Under the pieces are notes generated by a model. It had not been told where the DNA came from. It was given only the letters and a program-made list of their open reading frames with translations, and did not search any database. A stretch of DNA of 64,000 bases from Calliopsis andreniformis (Eukaryota > Arthropoda > Insecta > Hymenoptera > Andrenidae): contig NW_027480531.1 in the NCBI RefSeq assembly GCF_051401765.1, forward strand, positions 620,001 through 684,000. The letters run 5' to 3'. Positions 37,242 to 49,354 of this stretch are shown in pieces; positions within the stretch are counted from its first letter, which is position 1, and each line of letters begins with the position of its first letter. Both the position numbers and the translations under genes were made by a program.

Positions 37242-38938
37242 GATTAAGGACTGACGATTGAGGATTGAGGATTGAAGATTGAGTATTGAGTATTGAAGAT
37301 TGAGGATTGAGGATTGAGGATTGTGGATTGAGGATAGAGGATTGAAGATTGTGGATTGGGGATTGAGGATTGACGATTGAGGATTGAGTATTTACGATTG
37401 AGGATTGAGGATTCAGGATTGAAGATTGAGTATTGAGGATTCAAGATTGAGGATTGAGGATTGAGGATTGAAGATTGTGGACTGAGTGTTGAGGGTTGAG
37501 TGATGAGAATTGATGTTTGTGGATTGAGATTTGAAGATTGAAGAATGGGGATTGAGTATTGGAAACTGTGAATTGATGATATTCTATTGAGGATTGAGGA
37601 TTGACAATTGATTGTTGAGGTCTGAGGACTGAAGTTTGCGGATTGAGGATTGAGGATTGAAGATTGAGGCTCCGGTATTGAGGTTTGAGGATTGAGGATT
37701 GAGGATTGAGGATTGAGGATTGAGGATTGAGGATTGAATATTGAATATTGATGATTGAAGGTTGCGGATTGAGGATTGAGGGTTGTGGATTGCGGACGAG
37801 GACTGAGGGTTGGGTATTGATGCTTGAGGTCTGAGGTTTGAGGATTGAGGATTGCTAATTGAGGATCGAGGATTGAGGATTGAAGATTGAGGATTGGGTA
37901 TTGAGGATTGAAGAATGAGGATTGAGGATTGAGGACTGAGGATTGAGGATTGAAGATGAAGTATTGAGGATTGAAGATTGAGAATTGAGGATTGATGATT
38001 GAAGATTGAGGACTAAGTGTTGAGGGTTGAGTGATGAGAATTGATGTTTGTGGATTGAGATCTGATGATTGAAGAATGGGGATTGAGTATTGAAAGCTGT
38101 GAACTGAGGATATTCTATTGAGGATTGAGGATTGAAAATTGATTGTTGAGGACTGAGGGCTGAAGGTTGAGGATTCAGGATTGAGGACTCGGTATTGATG
38201 TTTCAGGACTGAGGATTGAGTGTTGAGTATTGAGGATTAAAGATTGAGGATTGAGGATTGAGGATTGAGGATTGAGGATTGAGGATTGAAGATTGAATAT
38301 TGATGATTGAAGATTGAGGATTGAGGATTGAGGGTTGTGGATTGCGGACGAGGGCTGAGGGTTGAGTATTGATGCCTGAGGTCTGAGGATTGAGGATTGA
38401 GGAATGAGAATTGAGGTTTCAGGACTGAGGACTGAGGATTGAGGATTGAGTATTGAGTATTGAGGATTGAAGATTGAGGATTGAACATTCAGGATTGAGG
38501 ATTGAGGATAGAGGATTTAGGATTCAGGATTGAAGATTGAATATTGATGATTGAAGATTGAGGATTGAGGATTGAGGGTTGTGGATTGCGGACGAGGACT
38601 GAGGGTTGTGTATTGATTTTTGAGGTCTGAGGATTGAGGATTGAGGATTGAGAATTGAGGATTGAGGATTGAGGATTGAAGATTGAGGATTGGGTGTTGA
38701 GGCTTGAAGAATGAGGATAGAGGTTTGGGGATTGAAGATTGAGGTCTGAAGATTGAGCATTGAGGATTGAAGATTGAGGATTGAGGATTGAGGATTGACG
38801 ATTGAGGATTGAGGATTGAGGATTGAAGATTGAGTATTGAGGATTGAAGATTGAGGTCTGAGGACTGAGGACTGAGGATTGAGGATTGAGAATTGAGGAT
38901 TGAGGATTGAGGATTGAAGATTGAGGATTGGGTGTTGA
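37242..38938 (+). repeat. 1.70-kb higher-order repeat, right copy
   Basis: This is the tandem partner of 35,544-37,241. GCTCCGG recurs at 37,669 and B hexamers near 37796, 38347 and 38590. At the junction between copies (about 37,240) a TGTTGAG heptamer runs straight into GATTAAG. At the right end of this copy the same TGTTGAG continues into GATTGAAG as at 34.26 kb, which is the expected signature of an unequal-exchange breakpoint. Confidence 0.87.
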
Positions 38939-40320
38939 GGATTGAAGAATGAGGATTGAGGATTGAGGATTGAAGATTGAGTGTTGAAGATTGAGTATTG
39001 AGGATTGAAGATTGAGGATTGAGGTTTGAGGATTGAGGATTGAGTATTGAGGATTGAAGATTGAAGATTGAGTATTGAGGATTGAAGACTGAGGATTGGG
39101 GATTGAGGATTGAGGATTAAGGATTGAAGATTGAGGATTGAGGATTGAAGATTGAGGATTGGGAATTGAGGATTGACGATTGAGGATTGAGTATTGAGGA
39201 TTTAGAATTGAGGATTGAGGATTGAAGATTGAGTATTGAGGATTGAAGATTGAGGATTTAGGATTGAGGATTGAAGATTGAGGACTGAGTGGTGAGGTTT
39301 GGGTGATGAGAATTGATGTTTTTTGTGGATTGAGATTTGATGATTGAAGAATGGGGATTGAGTATTGAAAGCTGTGAATTGAGGATATTCTATTGAGGAT
39401 TCAGGATTGACAATTGATTGTTGAGGACTGAGGGCTGAAGGTTGAGGATTCAGGATTGAGGATTCGGTATTGATGTTTCAGGACTGAGGATTGAGGGTTG
39501 AGGATTGAGGATTGAGGATTGAGGATATGGGATTGAGGATTGAGGATTGAGGATTGAGGATTGAGGATTGAGGATTGAGGATTGAGGATTGAGTATTGAG
39601 GATTGAAGTTTGAGGATTGAGGATTGAGGATTGAGGATTGAGAATTGAGGATTGAGGATTGAGGATTGAAGATTGAGGACTGGGTTTCGAGGAGTGACGA
39701 ATTAGGATTGAGGATTGAGGATAGAGGATTGAGGATTGCGGATTGAGTATTGAGGATAGAAGATTGAAGATTGAGGATTGAGGATTGAGGATTAAGGACT
39801 GACGATTGAGGATTGAGGATTGAAGATTGAGTATTGAGTATTGAAGATTGAGGATTGAGGATTGAGGATTGTGGATTGAGGATAGAGGATTGAAGATTGT
39901 GGATTGGGGATTGAGGATTGACGATTGAGGATTGAGTGTTGACGATTGAGGATTGAGGATTCAGGATTGAAGATTGAGTATTGGGGATTCAAGGTTGAGG
40001 ATTGAGGATTGAGGATTGAAGATTGTGGACTGAGTGTTGAGGGTTGAGTGATGAGAATTGATGTTTGTGGATTGGGATTTGAAGATTGAAGAATGGGGAT
40101 TGAGTATTGGAAACTGTGAATTGATGATATTCTATTGAGGATTGAGGATTGACAATTGATTGTTGAGGTCTGAGGACTGAAGTTCGCGGATTGAGGATTG
40201 AAGATTGAGGCTCCGGTATTGAGGTTTGAGGATTGAGGATTGAGGATTGAGGATTGAGGATTGAGGATTGAGGATTGAAGGTTGAATATTGATGATTGAA
40301 GGTTGCGGAATGAGGATTAA
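38930..40320 (+). repeat. Partial third copy of the 34.3-36.1 kb arrangement
   Basis: This matches 34,255-36,000 at an offset of 4,675 that falls to 4,246 after the 422-bp duplication is skipped (the difference of 429 is 422 plus one heptamer). It contains the six-T A block (39,315), the GAGTGAC, GAATTAG pair at 39,692 (also at 35,453) and GCTCCGG at 40,210. Confidence 0.8.
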
Positions 40321-41440
40321 ATGTTGTGGATTGAGGACGAGGACAGAGGGTTGGGTATTGATGCTTGAGGTCTGAGGATTGAGGATTGAGGATTGCGAAT
40401 TGAGGATTGAGGATTGAAGATTGAGGATTTGGTATTGAGGATTAAAGAATGAGGATTGAGGATTGAGGATTGGGGACGGAGTGTTGAGGGTTGAGTGATG
40501 AGCATTGGTGTTTGTGGATAGAGATTTGAAGATTGCAGATTGAGTATTGAGTATTGAAAACTGTGAATTGATGATGTTGTATTGAGGATTGAGGATTGAC
40601 AACCGATTGTTGAGGACTGAGGGCTGAAGATTGAGGATTCAGGATTGAGGTTTGAGGATCGAAGATTGAGGATTGCGGACTGAGGATTGAAGATTGAGGA
40701 TTGAGGATTGAGGATTGAGGATTGAGGATTTAGGATTGAAGATTCAGTATTGAGGATTGAAGATAGAGAATTGAGGATTGAGGATTGAACATTGAGGACT
40801 GAGTGTTGAGGGTTGAGTGATGAGAATTGATGTCTGTGGATAGAGGTTTGAAGATTGCAGATTGAGTATTAAGTATTGAAAGCTGTGAATTGAGGATATT
40901 CTATTGAGGACTGAGGATTGACAACTGATTGTAGAGGACTGAGGGCTGAAGGTTGAGGATTCAGGACTGAGGACTCAGAATTGAGGTTTGAGGACTGAGG
41001 ATTGAGGATTAAAGATTGAGTATTGAGGATTGAAGATTGAGGATTGAGGATTGAGGATCGAGGATTGAGGATTAAGGATTGAGGATTGAGGATTGAGGAT
41101 TGAAGATTGAGGATTGGGTATTGAGGATTGAACATTCAGGATTGAGGATTGAGGATAGAGGATTGAGGATTGAGGATTGAAGATTGAATATTGATGATTG
41201 AAGATTGAGGATTGAGGATTGAGGGTTGTGGATTGCGGACGAGGACTGAGGGTTGAGTATTGATGCTTGAGGTCTGAGGATTGAGGATTCAGTGTTGAGA
41301 ATTGAGGATTGAGGATTGAGGATTGAAGATTGAGGATTGGGTATTGGGGATTGAAGATTGAGGAATGAGGATTGAAGATTGAGTATTGAGGATTGAAGAT
41401 TGAGGATTGAGGATTGAGGATTGAAGATTGAGGATTGAGG
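40321..41440 (+). repeat. Mixed satellite segment related to 29 kb, 32 kb and 47 kb
   Basis: A cores lie near 40560 and 40886 and B hexamers near 40336 and 41238. The A block at 40560 is the GATGTTG subtype and lies 1,167 bp before an equivalent at 41727; 1,167 is 7 x 167 minus 2, with two hexamers between. No gene is seen. Confidence 0.75.
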
Positions 41441-42860
41441 ATTGAAGGTTGAATATTGATGATTGAAGGTTGCGGATTGAGGATTAAGGGTTGTGGATTG
41501 AGGACGAGGACAGAGGGTTGGGTATTGATGCTTGAGGTCTGAGGATTGAGGATTGAGGATTGCGAATTGAGGATTGAGGATTGAAGATTGAGGATTTGGT
41601 ATTGAGAATTGAAGAATGATGATTGAGGATTGAGGATTGGGGACGGAGTGTTGAGGGTTGAGTGGTGAGCATTGGTGTTTGTGGATAGAGATTTGAAGAT
41701 TGCAGATTGAGTATTGAGTATTGAAAACTGTGAATTGATGATGTTGTATTGAGGATTGAGGATTGACAACTGATTGTTGAGGACTGAGGGCTGAAGGTTG
41801 AGGATTCAGGATTGAGGATTGAGGATTGAAGATTGAGGATTGCGGACTGAGGATTGAAGATTGAGGATTGAGGATTGAGGATTGAGGATTGAAGATTGCG
41901 GACTGAGTGTTGAGGGTTGAGTGATGAGAATTGATGTTTGTGGATTGAGATTTGAAGATTGAAGAATGGGGATTGAGTATTGGAAACTGTGAATTGAGGA
42001 TATTGTATTGAGGATTGAGGATTGACAATTGATTGTTGAGGTCTGAGGACTGAAGTTTGCGGATTGAGGATTGAGGATTGAAGATTGTGGCTCCGGTATT
42101 GGGGTTTGAGGATTGAGGATTGAGGATTGAGGATTGAGGATTGAGGATTGAGGATTGAGGATTGAAGGTTGAATATTGATGATTGAAGATTGCGGATTGA
42201 GGATTAAGGGTTGTGGATTGAGGACGAGGACAGAGGGTTGGGTATTGATGCTTGAGGTCTGAGGATTGTGGATTGAGGATTGCGAATTGAGGATTGAGGA
42301 TTGAAGATTGAGGATTTGGTATTGAGAATTGAAGAATGAGTATTGAGGATTGAGGATTGGGGACGGAGTGTTGAGGGTTGAGTGGTGAGCACTGGTGTTT
42401 GTGGATAGAGATTTGAAGATTGCAGATTGAGTATTGAGTATTGAAAACTGTGAATTGATGATGTTGTATTGAGGATTGAGGATTGACAACTGATTGTTGA
42501 GGACTGAGGGCTGAAGATTGAGGATTCAGGATTGAGGATTGAGGATTGAGGATTGAAGATTGAGGATTGGGGACAGGGGATTGAAGATTGAGGATTGAGG
42601 ATTGAGGATTGAGGATTGAAGATTGCGGACTGAGTGTTGAGGGTTGAGTGATGAGAATTGATGTTTGTGGATTGAGATTTGAAGATTGAAGAATGGGGAT
42701 TGAGTATTGGAAACTGTGAATTGAGGATATTGTATTGAGGATTGAGGATTGACAATTGATTGTTGAGGTCTGAGGACTGAAGTTTGCGGATTGAGGATTG
42801 AGGATTGAAGATTGAGGCTCCGGTATTGGGGTTTGAGGATTGAGGATTGAGGATTGAGGA
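41441..42860 (+). repeat. About 720-bp tandem duplication
   Basis: Equivalent points recur at offsets of 720 bp (41,769 and 42,489) and 727 bp (41,984 and 42,711), a one-heptamer difference. Both copies carry a GAGGACGAGG hexamer site (41501 and 42225), GCTCCGG (42,090 and 42,817) followed by TATTGGG, and two A blocks each. Confidence 0.82.
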
Positions 42861-43640
42861 TTGAGGATTGAAGATTGAGGATTGAGGGTTGAGGATTGAG
42901 GATTGAAAATTGAGGATTGGGGAATGAGGATTGAAGATTGAGGATTGAGGATTGAGGACTGAGTATTGAGGATTGAGGATTCAGTATTGAGGATTCAAGA
43001 TTGAGAATTGAGGATTGAGGATTGAACATTGAGGACTGCGTGTTGAGGGCTGAGTGGTGAGAATGGATGTTTGTGGATAGAGATTTGAAGATTGCAGATT
43101 GAGTATTGAGTATTGAAATCTGTGAATTGAGGATATTCTATTGAGGATTGAGGATTGGCAACTGATTGTTCAGGACTGAGGGCTGAAGGTTGAGGATTCA
43201 GGATTGAGGATTCAGAATTGAGGTTTGAGGACTGAGGATTGAGGATTGAAGATTGAGTATTGAGGGTTGAAGGTTGAGGATTGAGGATTGAGGATTGAGA
43301 ATTGAGGAATGAGGATGAGGGCTGAGGGTTGAGGATTGAAGTTTGAGGACTGATGACTGAGGATTGAGGATTGAGGAATGAAGATTGAGGATTGGGTATT
43401 GAGGATTGAAGAATGAGGATTGAGGATTGAGGATTGAGGACTGAGGATTGAAGATTGAGTATTGGGGATTGAAGATTGAGGATTGAGGATTGAGGATTGA
43501 GAATTGAGGAATGAGGATGAGGGCTGAGGATTGAGAATTGAGAATAGAAGATTGAGGATTGGGTCTTGAGGATTGAAGAATGAGGATTGAGGATTGAGGA
43601 TTGAGGATTGAGGATTGAGGATTGTGGATTGAGGATTGAG
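42861..43640 (+). repeat. Satellite segment with paired GATGAG hexamers
   Basis: An A block lies near 43120 and two block C hexamers (GATGAG) at 43,314 and 43,516, both followed by GGCTGAG. No long partner was found apart from short matches to 2.0 and 6.6 kb. No gene is seen. Confidence 0.75.
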
Positions 43641-44660
43641 GATTGAATATTGAGGATTGGGGACTGAGTGTTGAGGGTTGAGTGATGAGAATTGATGTTT
43701 GTGTATAGAGATTTCAAGATTGCAGATTGAGTGTTGTGTATTGAAGACTGTGATTGTTGATATACTATGGAGGATTGAGGATTGACAACTGACTGTTGAG
43801 GACTGAGGGCTGAAGATTGAGAATTCAGGATTGAGGAATCAGGATAGAGGATTGAGGATTGAGGATTGAGGATTGAGGATTGAGGATTGAGGATTGAAGG
43901 TTGAATATTGATGAATGAAGATTGAGGATTGAGGATTGAGGGTTGTGGATTGAGGACGAGGACTGAGGGTTGGGTATTGATGCTTGAGGTCTGAGGATAG
44001 AGGATTGAGGATTGCTAATTGAGGATTGAGGATTGAGGATTGAAGATTGAGGATTGGGTATTGAGGATTGAAGAATGAGGATTGAGGATCAAGGACTGAG
44101 GATTGAGGATTGAAGATGAAGTATTGAGGATTGAAGATTGAGAATTGAGGATTGAATATTGAGGATTGGGGACCGAGTGTTGAGGGTTGAGTGATTAGAA
44201 TTGACGTTTGTGTATAGAGATTTCAAGATTGCAGATTGAGTATTGTGTATTGAAGACTGTGATTGTTGATATTCTATGGAGGATTGAGGATTGACAACTG
44301 ACTGTTGAGGACTGAGGGCTGAAGATTGAGAATTCAGGATTGAGGAATCAGGATTGAGGATTGAGGATTGAGGATTGAGGTTTGAGGATTGAGGCTTGAG
44401 GATTGAAGGTTGAATATTGATGAATGAAGATTGAGGATTGAGGATTGAGGGTTGTGGATTGAGGACGAGGACTGAGGGTTGGGTATTGATGCTTGAGGTC
44501 TGAGGATTGAGGATTGAGGATTGCTAATTGAGGATTGAGGATTGAGGATTGAAGATTGAGGATTGGGTATTGAGGGTTGAAGAATGAGGATTGAGGATTA
44601 AGGACTGAGGATTGAGGATTGAAGATGAAGTATTGAGGATTGAAGATTGAGAATTGAGGA
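43641..44660 (+). repeat. 509-bp tandem duplication with an ATTGTT hexamer subtype of block A
   Basis: The A core reads GACTGTG, then a 6-bp ATTGTT, then GATATAC or GATATTC and TATGGAG. It occurs near 43,752 and near 44,26x, 509 bp apart. 509 is 7 x 73 minus 2, which fits one ATTGTT and one B hexamer per unit. The right copy overlaps the start of the 5.29-kb repeat. Confidence 0.82.
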
Positions 44661-47600
44661 TTGAGGATTGAAGATTGAGGACTGAGTGTTGAGGGTTGAG
44701 TGATGAGAATCAATGTTTGTGGATTGAGATCTGATGATTGAAGAATTGGGATTGAGTATTGAAAGTTGTGAACTGCGGATACTCTATTGAGGATTGAGGA
44801 TTGAAAATTGGTTGTTGAGGACTGAGGGCTGAAGGTTGAGGATTCAGGATTGAGGACTCGGTATTGATGTTTCAGGACTTAGGATTGAGATTTGAGTATT
44901 GAGGATTGAAGACTGAGGATTGAGGATTGAGGATTGATAATTGAGGATTGAGGATTGAAGATTGAATATTGATGATTGAAGATTGAGGATTGAGGATTGA
45001 GGGTTGTGGATTGCGGACGGGGGCTGAGGGTTGAGTATTGATGTTTGAGGTCTGAGGATTGAGGATTGAGGAATGAGAATTGAGGATTCAGGACTGAGAA
45101 CTGAGGATTGAGGATTGAGTATTGAGTATTGAGGATTGAAGATTGAGGATTGGGTATTGAGGATTGAATATTCAGGATTGAGGATTGAGGATAGAGGATT
45201 GAGGATTGAGGATTGAAGATTGAATATTGATGATTGAAGATTGAGTATTGAGGATTGAGGGTTGTGGATTGCGGACGAGGACTGAGGGTTGTGTATTGAT
45301 TTTTGAGGTCTGAGGATTGAGGATTGAGGATTGAGAATTGAGGATTGAGGATTGAGGATTGAAGATTGACGATTGGGTGTTGAGGATTGAAGAATGAGGA
45401 TAGAGGTTTGGGGATTGAAGATTGAGGTCTGAAGATTGAGTATTGAGGATTGAAGATTGAGGATTGAGGATTGAGGATTGACGATTGAGGATTGAGGATT
45501 GAGGATTGAAGATTGAGTATTGAGGATTGAAGATTGAGGTCTGAGGATTGAGGACTGAGGATTGAGAATTGAGGATTGAGGATTGAGGATTGAAGAATGA
45601 GGATTGGGTGTTGAGGATTGAAGAATGAGGATTGAGGACTGAGGATTGAAGATTGAGTGTTGACGATTGAGTATTGAGGATTGAAGATTGAGGATTGAGG
45701 TTTGAGGATTGAGGATTGAGTATTGAGGATTGAAGATTGAAGATTGAGTATTGAGGATTGCAGACTGAGGATAGGGGATTGAGGATTGAGGATTAAGGAT
45801 TGAAGATTGAGGATTGAGGATTGAAGATTGAGGATTGGGAATTGAGGATTGACGATTGAGGATTGAGTATTGAGGATTTAGAATTGAGGATTGAGGATTG
45901 AAGATTGACTATTGAGGATTGAAGAATGAGGATTGAGGATTGAGGATTGAAGATTGAGTGTTGAAGATTGAGTATTGAGGATTGAAGATTGAGGATTGAG
46001 GTTTGAGGATTGAGGATTGAGTATTGAGGATTGAAGATTGAGGATTGAGGATTAAGGATTGAAGATTGAGGATTGAGGATTGAAGATTGAGGATTGGGAA
46101 TTGAGGATTGACGATTGAGGATTGAGTATTGAGGATTAAGAACTGAGGATTGACGATTGAGGATTGAGTGTTGAGGATTGAGAATTGAGGAATCAGGATT
46201 GAAGATTGAGTATTGAGGATTCAAGATTGAGGATTGAGGATTGAGGATTGAAGATTGTGGACTGAGTGTTGAGGGTTGAGTGATGAGAATTGATGTTTGT
46301 GGATTGAGAATTGAAGATTGAAGAATGGGGATTGAGTATTGGAAACTGTGAATTGAGGATATTGTATTGAGGATTGAGGATTGACAATTGATTGTTGAGG
46401 TCTGAGGACTGAAGTTTGCGGATTGAGGATTGAGGATTGAAGATTGAGGCTCCGGTATTGAGGTTTGAGGATTGAGGATTGAGGATTGAGGATTGAGGAT
46501 TGAGGATTGAGGATTGAAGGTTGAATATTGATGATTGAAGATTGCGGATTGAGGATTAAGGGTTGTGGATTGAGGACGAGGACAGAGGGTTGGGTATTGA
46601 TGCTTGAGGTCTGAGGATTGAGGATTGAGGATTGCGAATTGAGGATTGAGGATTGAAGATTGAGGATTTGGTATTGAGGATTGAAGAATGAGGATTGAGG
46701 ATTGAGGATTGGGGACGGAGTGTTGAGGGTTGAGTGATGAGCATTGGTGTTTGTGGATAGAGATTTGAAGATTGCAGATTGAGTATTGAGTATTGAAAAC
46801 TGTGAATTGATGATGTTGTATTGAGGATTGAGGATTGACAACTGATTGTTGAGGACTGAGGGCTGAAGATTGAGGATTCAGGTTTGAGGATTGAGGATTG
46901 AAGATTGAGGATTGCGGACTGAGGATTGAAGATTGAGGATTGAGGATTGAGGATTGAGGATTGAGGATTTAGGATTGAAGATTCAGTATTGAGGATTGAA
47001 GATAGAGAATTGAGGATTGAGGATTGAACATTGAGGACTGAGTGTTGAGGGTAGAGTGATGAGAATTGATGTCTGTGGATAGAGGTTTGAAGATTGCAGA
47101 TTGAGTATTGAGTATTGAAAGCTGTGAATTGAGGATATTCTATTGAGGACTGAGGATTGACAACTGATTGTTGAGGACTGAGGGCTGAAGGTTGAGGATT
47201 CAGGACTGAGGACTCAGAATTGAGGTTTGAGGACTGAGGATTGATTATTAAAGATTGAGTATTGAGGATTGAAGATTGAGGATTGAGGATTGAGGATCGA
47301 GGATCGAGGATTGAGGATTAAGGATTGAGGATTGAGGATTGAGGATTGAAGATTGAGGATTGGGTATTGAGGATTGAACATTCAGGATTGAGGACTGAGG
47401 ATAGAGGATTGAGGATTGAGGATTGAGGATTGAATATTGATGATTGAAGATTGAGGATTGAGGATTGAGGGTTGTGGATTGCGGACGAGGACTGAGGGTT
47501 GAGTATTAATGCTTGAGGTCTGAGGATTGAGGATTCAGTGTTGAGAATTGAGGATTGAGGATTGAGGATTGAAGATTGAGGATTGGGTATTGGGGATTGA

Positions 47601-49299
47601 AGATTGAGGATTGAGGATTGAAGATTGAGTATTGAGGATTGAAGATTGAGGATTGAGGATTGAGGATTGATGATTGAGGATTGAAGATTGAGGATTGGGG
47701 ACTGAGTGTCGAGCTTTGAGTGATGAGAATTGATGTTTGTGGATCCAGATTTGAAGATTGAAGATTGGGGATTGAGTATCGAAAACTGTGAATTGGGTAT
47801 ATTCTATTGAGGATTGAGGACTGACAATTGATTGTTGAGGTCTGAGGGCTGAAGATTGAGGATTCAGGATTGATGATTCAGGATTGATGTTTGAGGACTG
47901 AGGATTGAGGATTGAGGATTGAGGATTGAGTATTGAGGATTGAAGATTGAGGATTGGGTATTGAGGATTGAACATTCAGGATTGAGGATTGAGGATAGAG
48001 GATTGAGGATTGAGGATTGAATATTGAATATTGATGATTGAAGATTGAGGATTGAGGATTGAGGGTTGTGGATTGCGGACGAGGACTGAGGGTTGAGTAT
48101 TGATGTTTGAGGTCTGAGAATTAAGGATTGAGGATTGAGAATTGAGGATTGAGGATTGAGGATTGAAGATTGAGGATTGGGTGTTGAGGATTGAAGAATG
48201 AGGATAGAGGTTTGGGGATTGAAGATTGAGGTCTGAAGATTGAGTATTGAGGATTGAAGATTGAGGATTGAGGATTGAGGATTGACGATTGAGGATTGAG
48301 GATTGAGGATTGAAGATTGAGTATTGAGGATTGAAGATTGAGGTCTGAGGATTGAGGACTGAAGATTGAGAATTGAGGATTGAGGATTGAGGATTGAAGA
48401 ATGAGGATTGGGTGTTGAGGATTGAAGAATGAGGATTGAGGATTGAGGATTGAAGATTGAGTGTTGAAGATTGAGTATTGAGGATTGAAGATTGAGGATT
48501 GAGGTTTGAGTATTGAGGATAGAGGATCGAGTATTGAGGATTGAAGATTGAATATTGATGATTGAAGATTGTGGATTGAGGATTGAGGGTTGTGGATTGC
48601 GGACGAGGACTGAGGGTTGAGTATTGATGCTTGAGGTCTAAGGATTGAGGATTGAGTGTTGAGAATTGAGGATTGAGGATTGAGGATTGAAGATTGGGGA
48701 TTGGGTATTGGGGATTGAAGAATCAGGATTGAGGATTGAGGATTGAGGATTGAGGATTGAAGATTGACAATTCAGGATTGGAGATTGACGATTGAGGATT
48801 GAGTATTGAGGATTGAGGGTTCAGGTTTGAGGATTGAGGATTGAAGATTGAGTATTGAGGATTGAAGATTGAGGATTGAGGATTGAGGATTGAGGATTGA
48901 GGATTGAAGGTTGAGGATTGGGTATTGAGGATTGAACATTCAGGATTGAGGATTGAGGATAGAGGATCGAGGATTGAGGATTGAAGATTGAATATTGATG
49001 ATTGAAGATTGAGGATTGAGGATTGAGGGTTGTGGATTGCGGACGAGGGCTGAGGGTTGAGTATTGATGTTTGAGGTCTGAGGATTGAGGATTGAGGATT
49101 GAGAATTGAGGATTGAGGTCTGAGGATTGAGGATTGTGGATTGAGGACTGAGTATTGAGGATTGGAGATTGCGGATTGGGTATTGAGGATTGAACATTCA
49201 GGATTGAGGATTGAGGATAGAGTATTGAGGATTGAGGATTGAAGATTGAATATTGATGATTGAAAATTGAGGATTGAGGATTGAGGGTTGTGGATTGAA
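44065..49299 (+). repeat. 5.29-kb higher-order repeat, copy 1
   Basis: It matches 49,355-54,589 at a constant offset of 5,290 with almost no differences. The one I found is CTTAGG here (44,880) versus CTGAGG at 50,170 and 58,515. It contains eight B hexamers, one ATTGTT hexamer, A blocks of several subtypes and GCTCCGG at 46,449. 5,290 is 7 x 757 minus 9, matching the nine hexamers. Confidence 0.92.
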
Positions 49300-49354
49300 G
49301 ATTGAGTATTGAGGATTGAAGATTGAGGATTGAGGATTGACGATTGAGGATTGA
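49300..49354 (+). repeat. Short junction between 5.29-kb copies 1 and 2
   Basis: About 55 bp of heptamers (GATTGAA, TATTGAG, GATTGAC types) join the end of copy 1, just after a GGTTGTG heptamer, to the start of copy 2. The same junction recurs at about 57,645-57,700. The equivalent place at the end of copy 2 (54,589) instead continues into a normal B hexamer. Confidence 0.72.
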
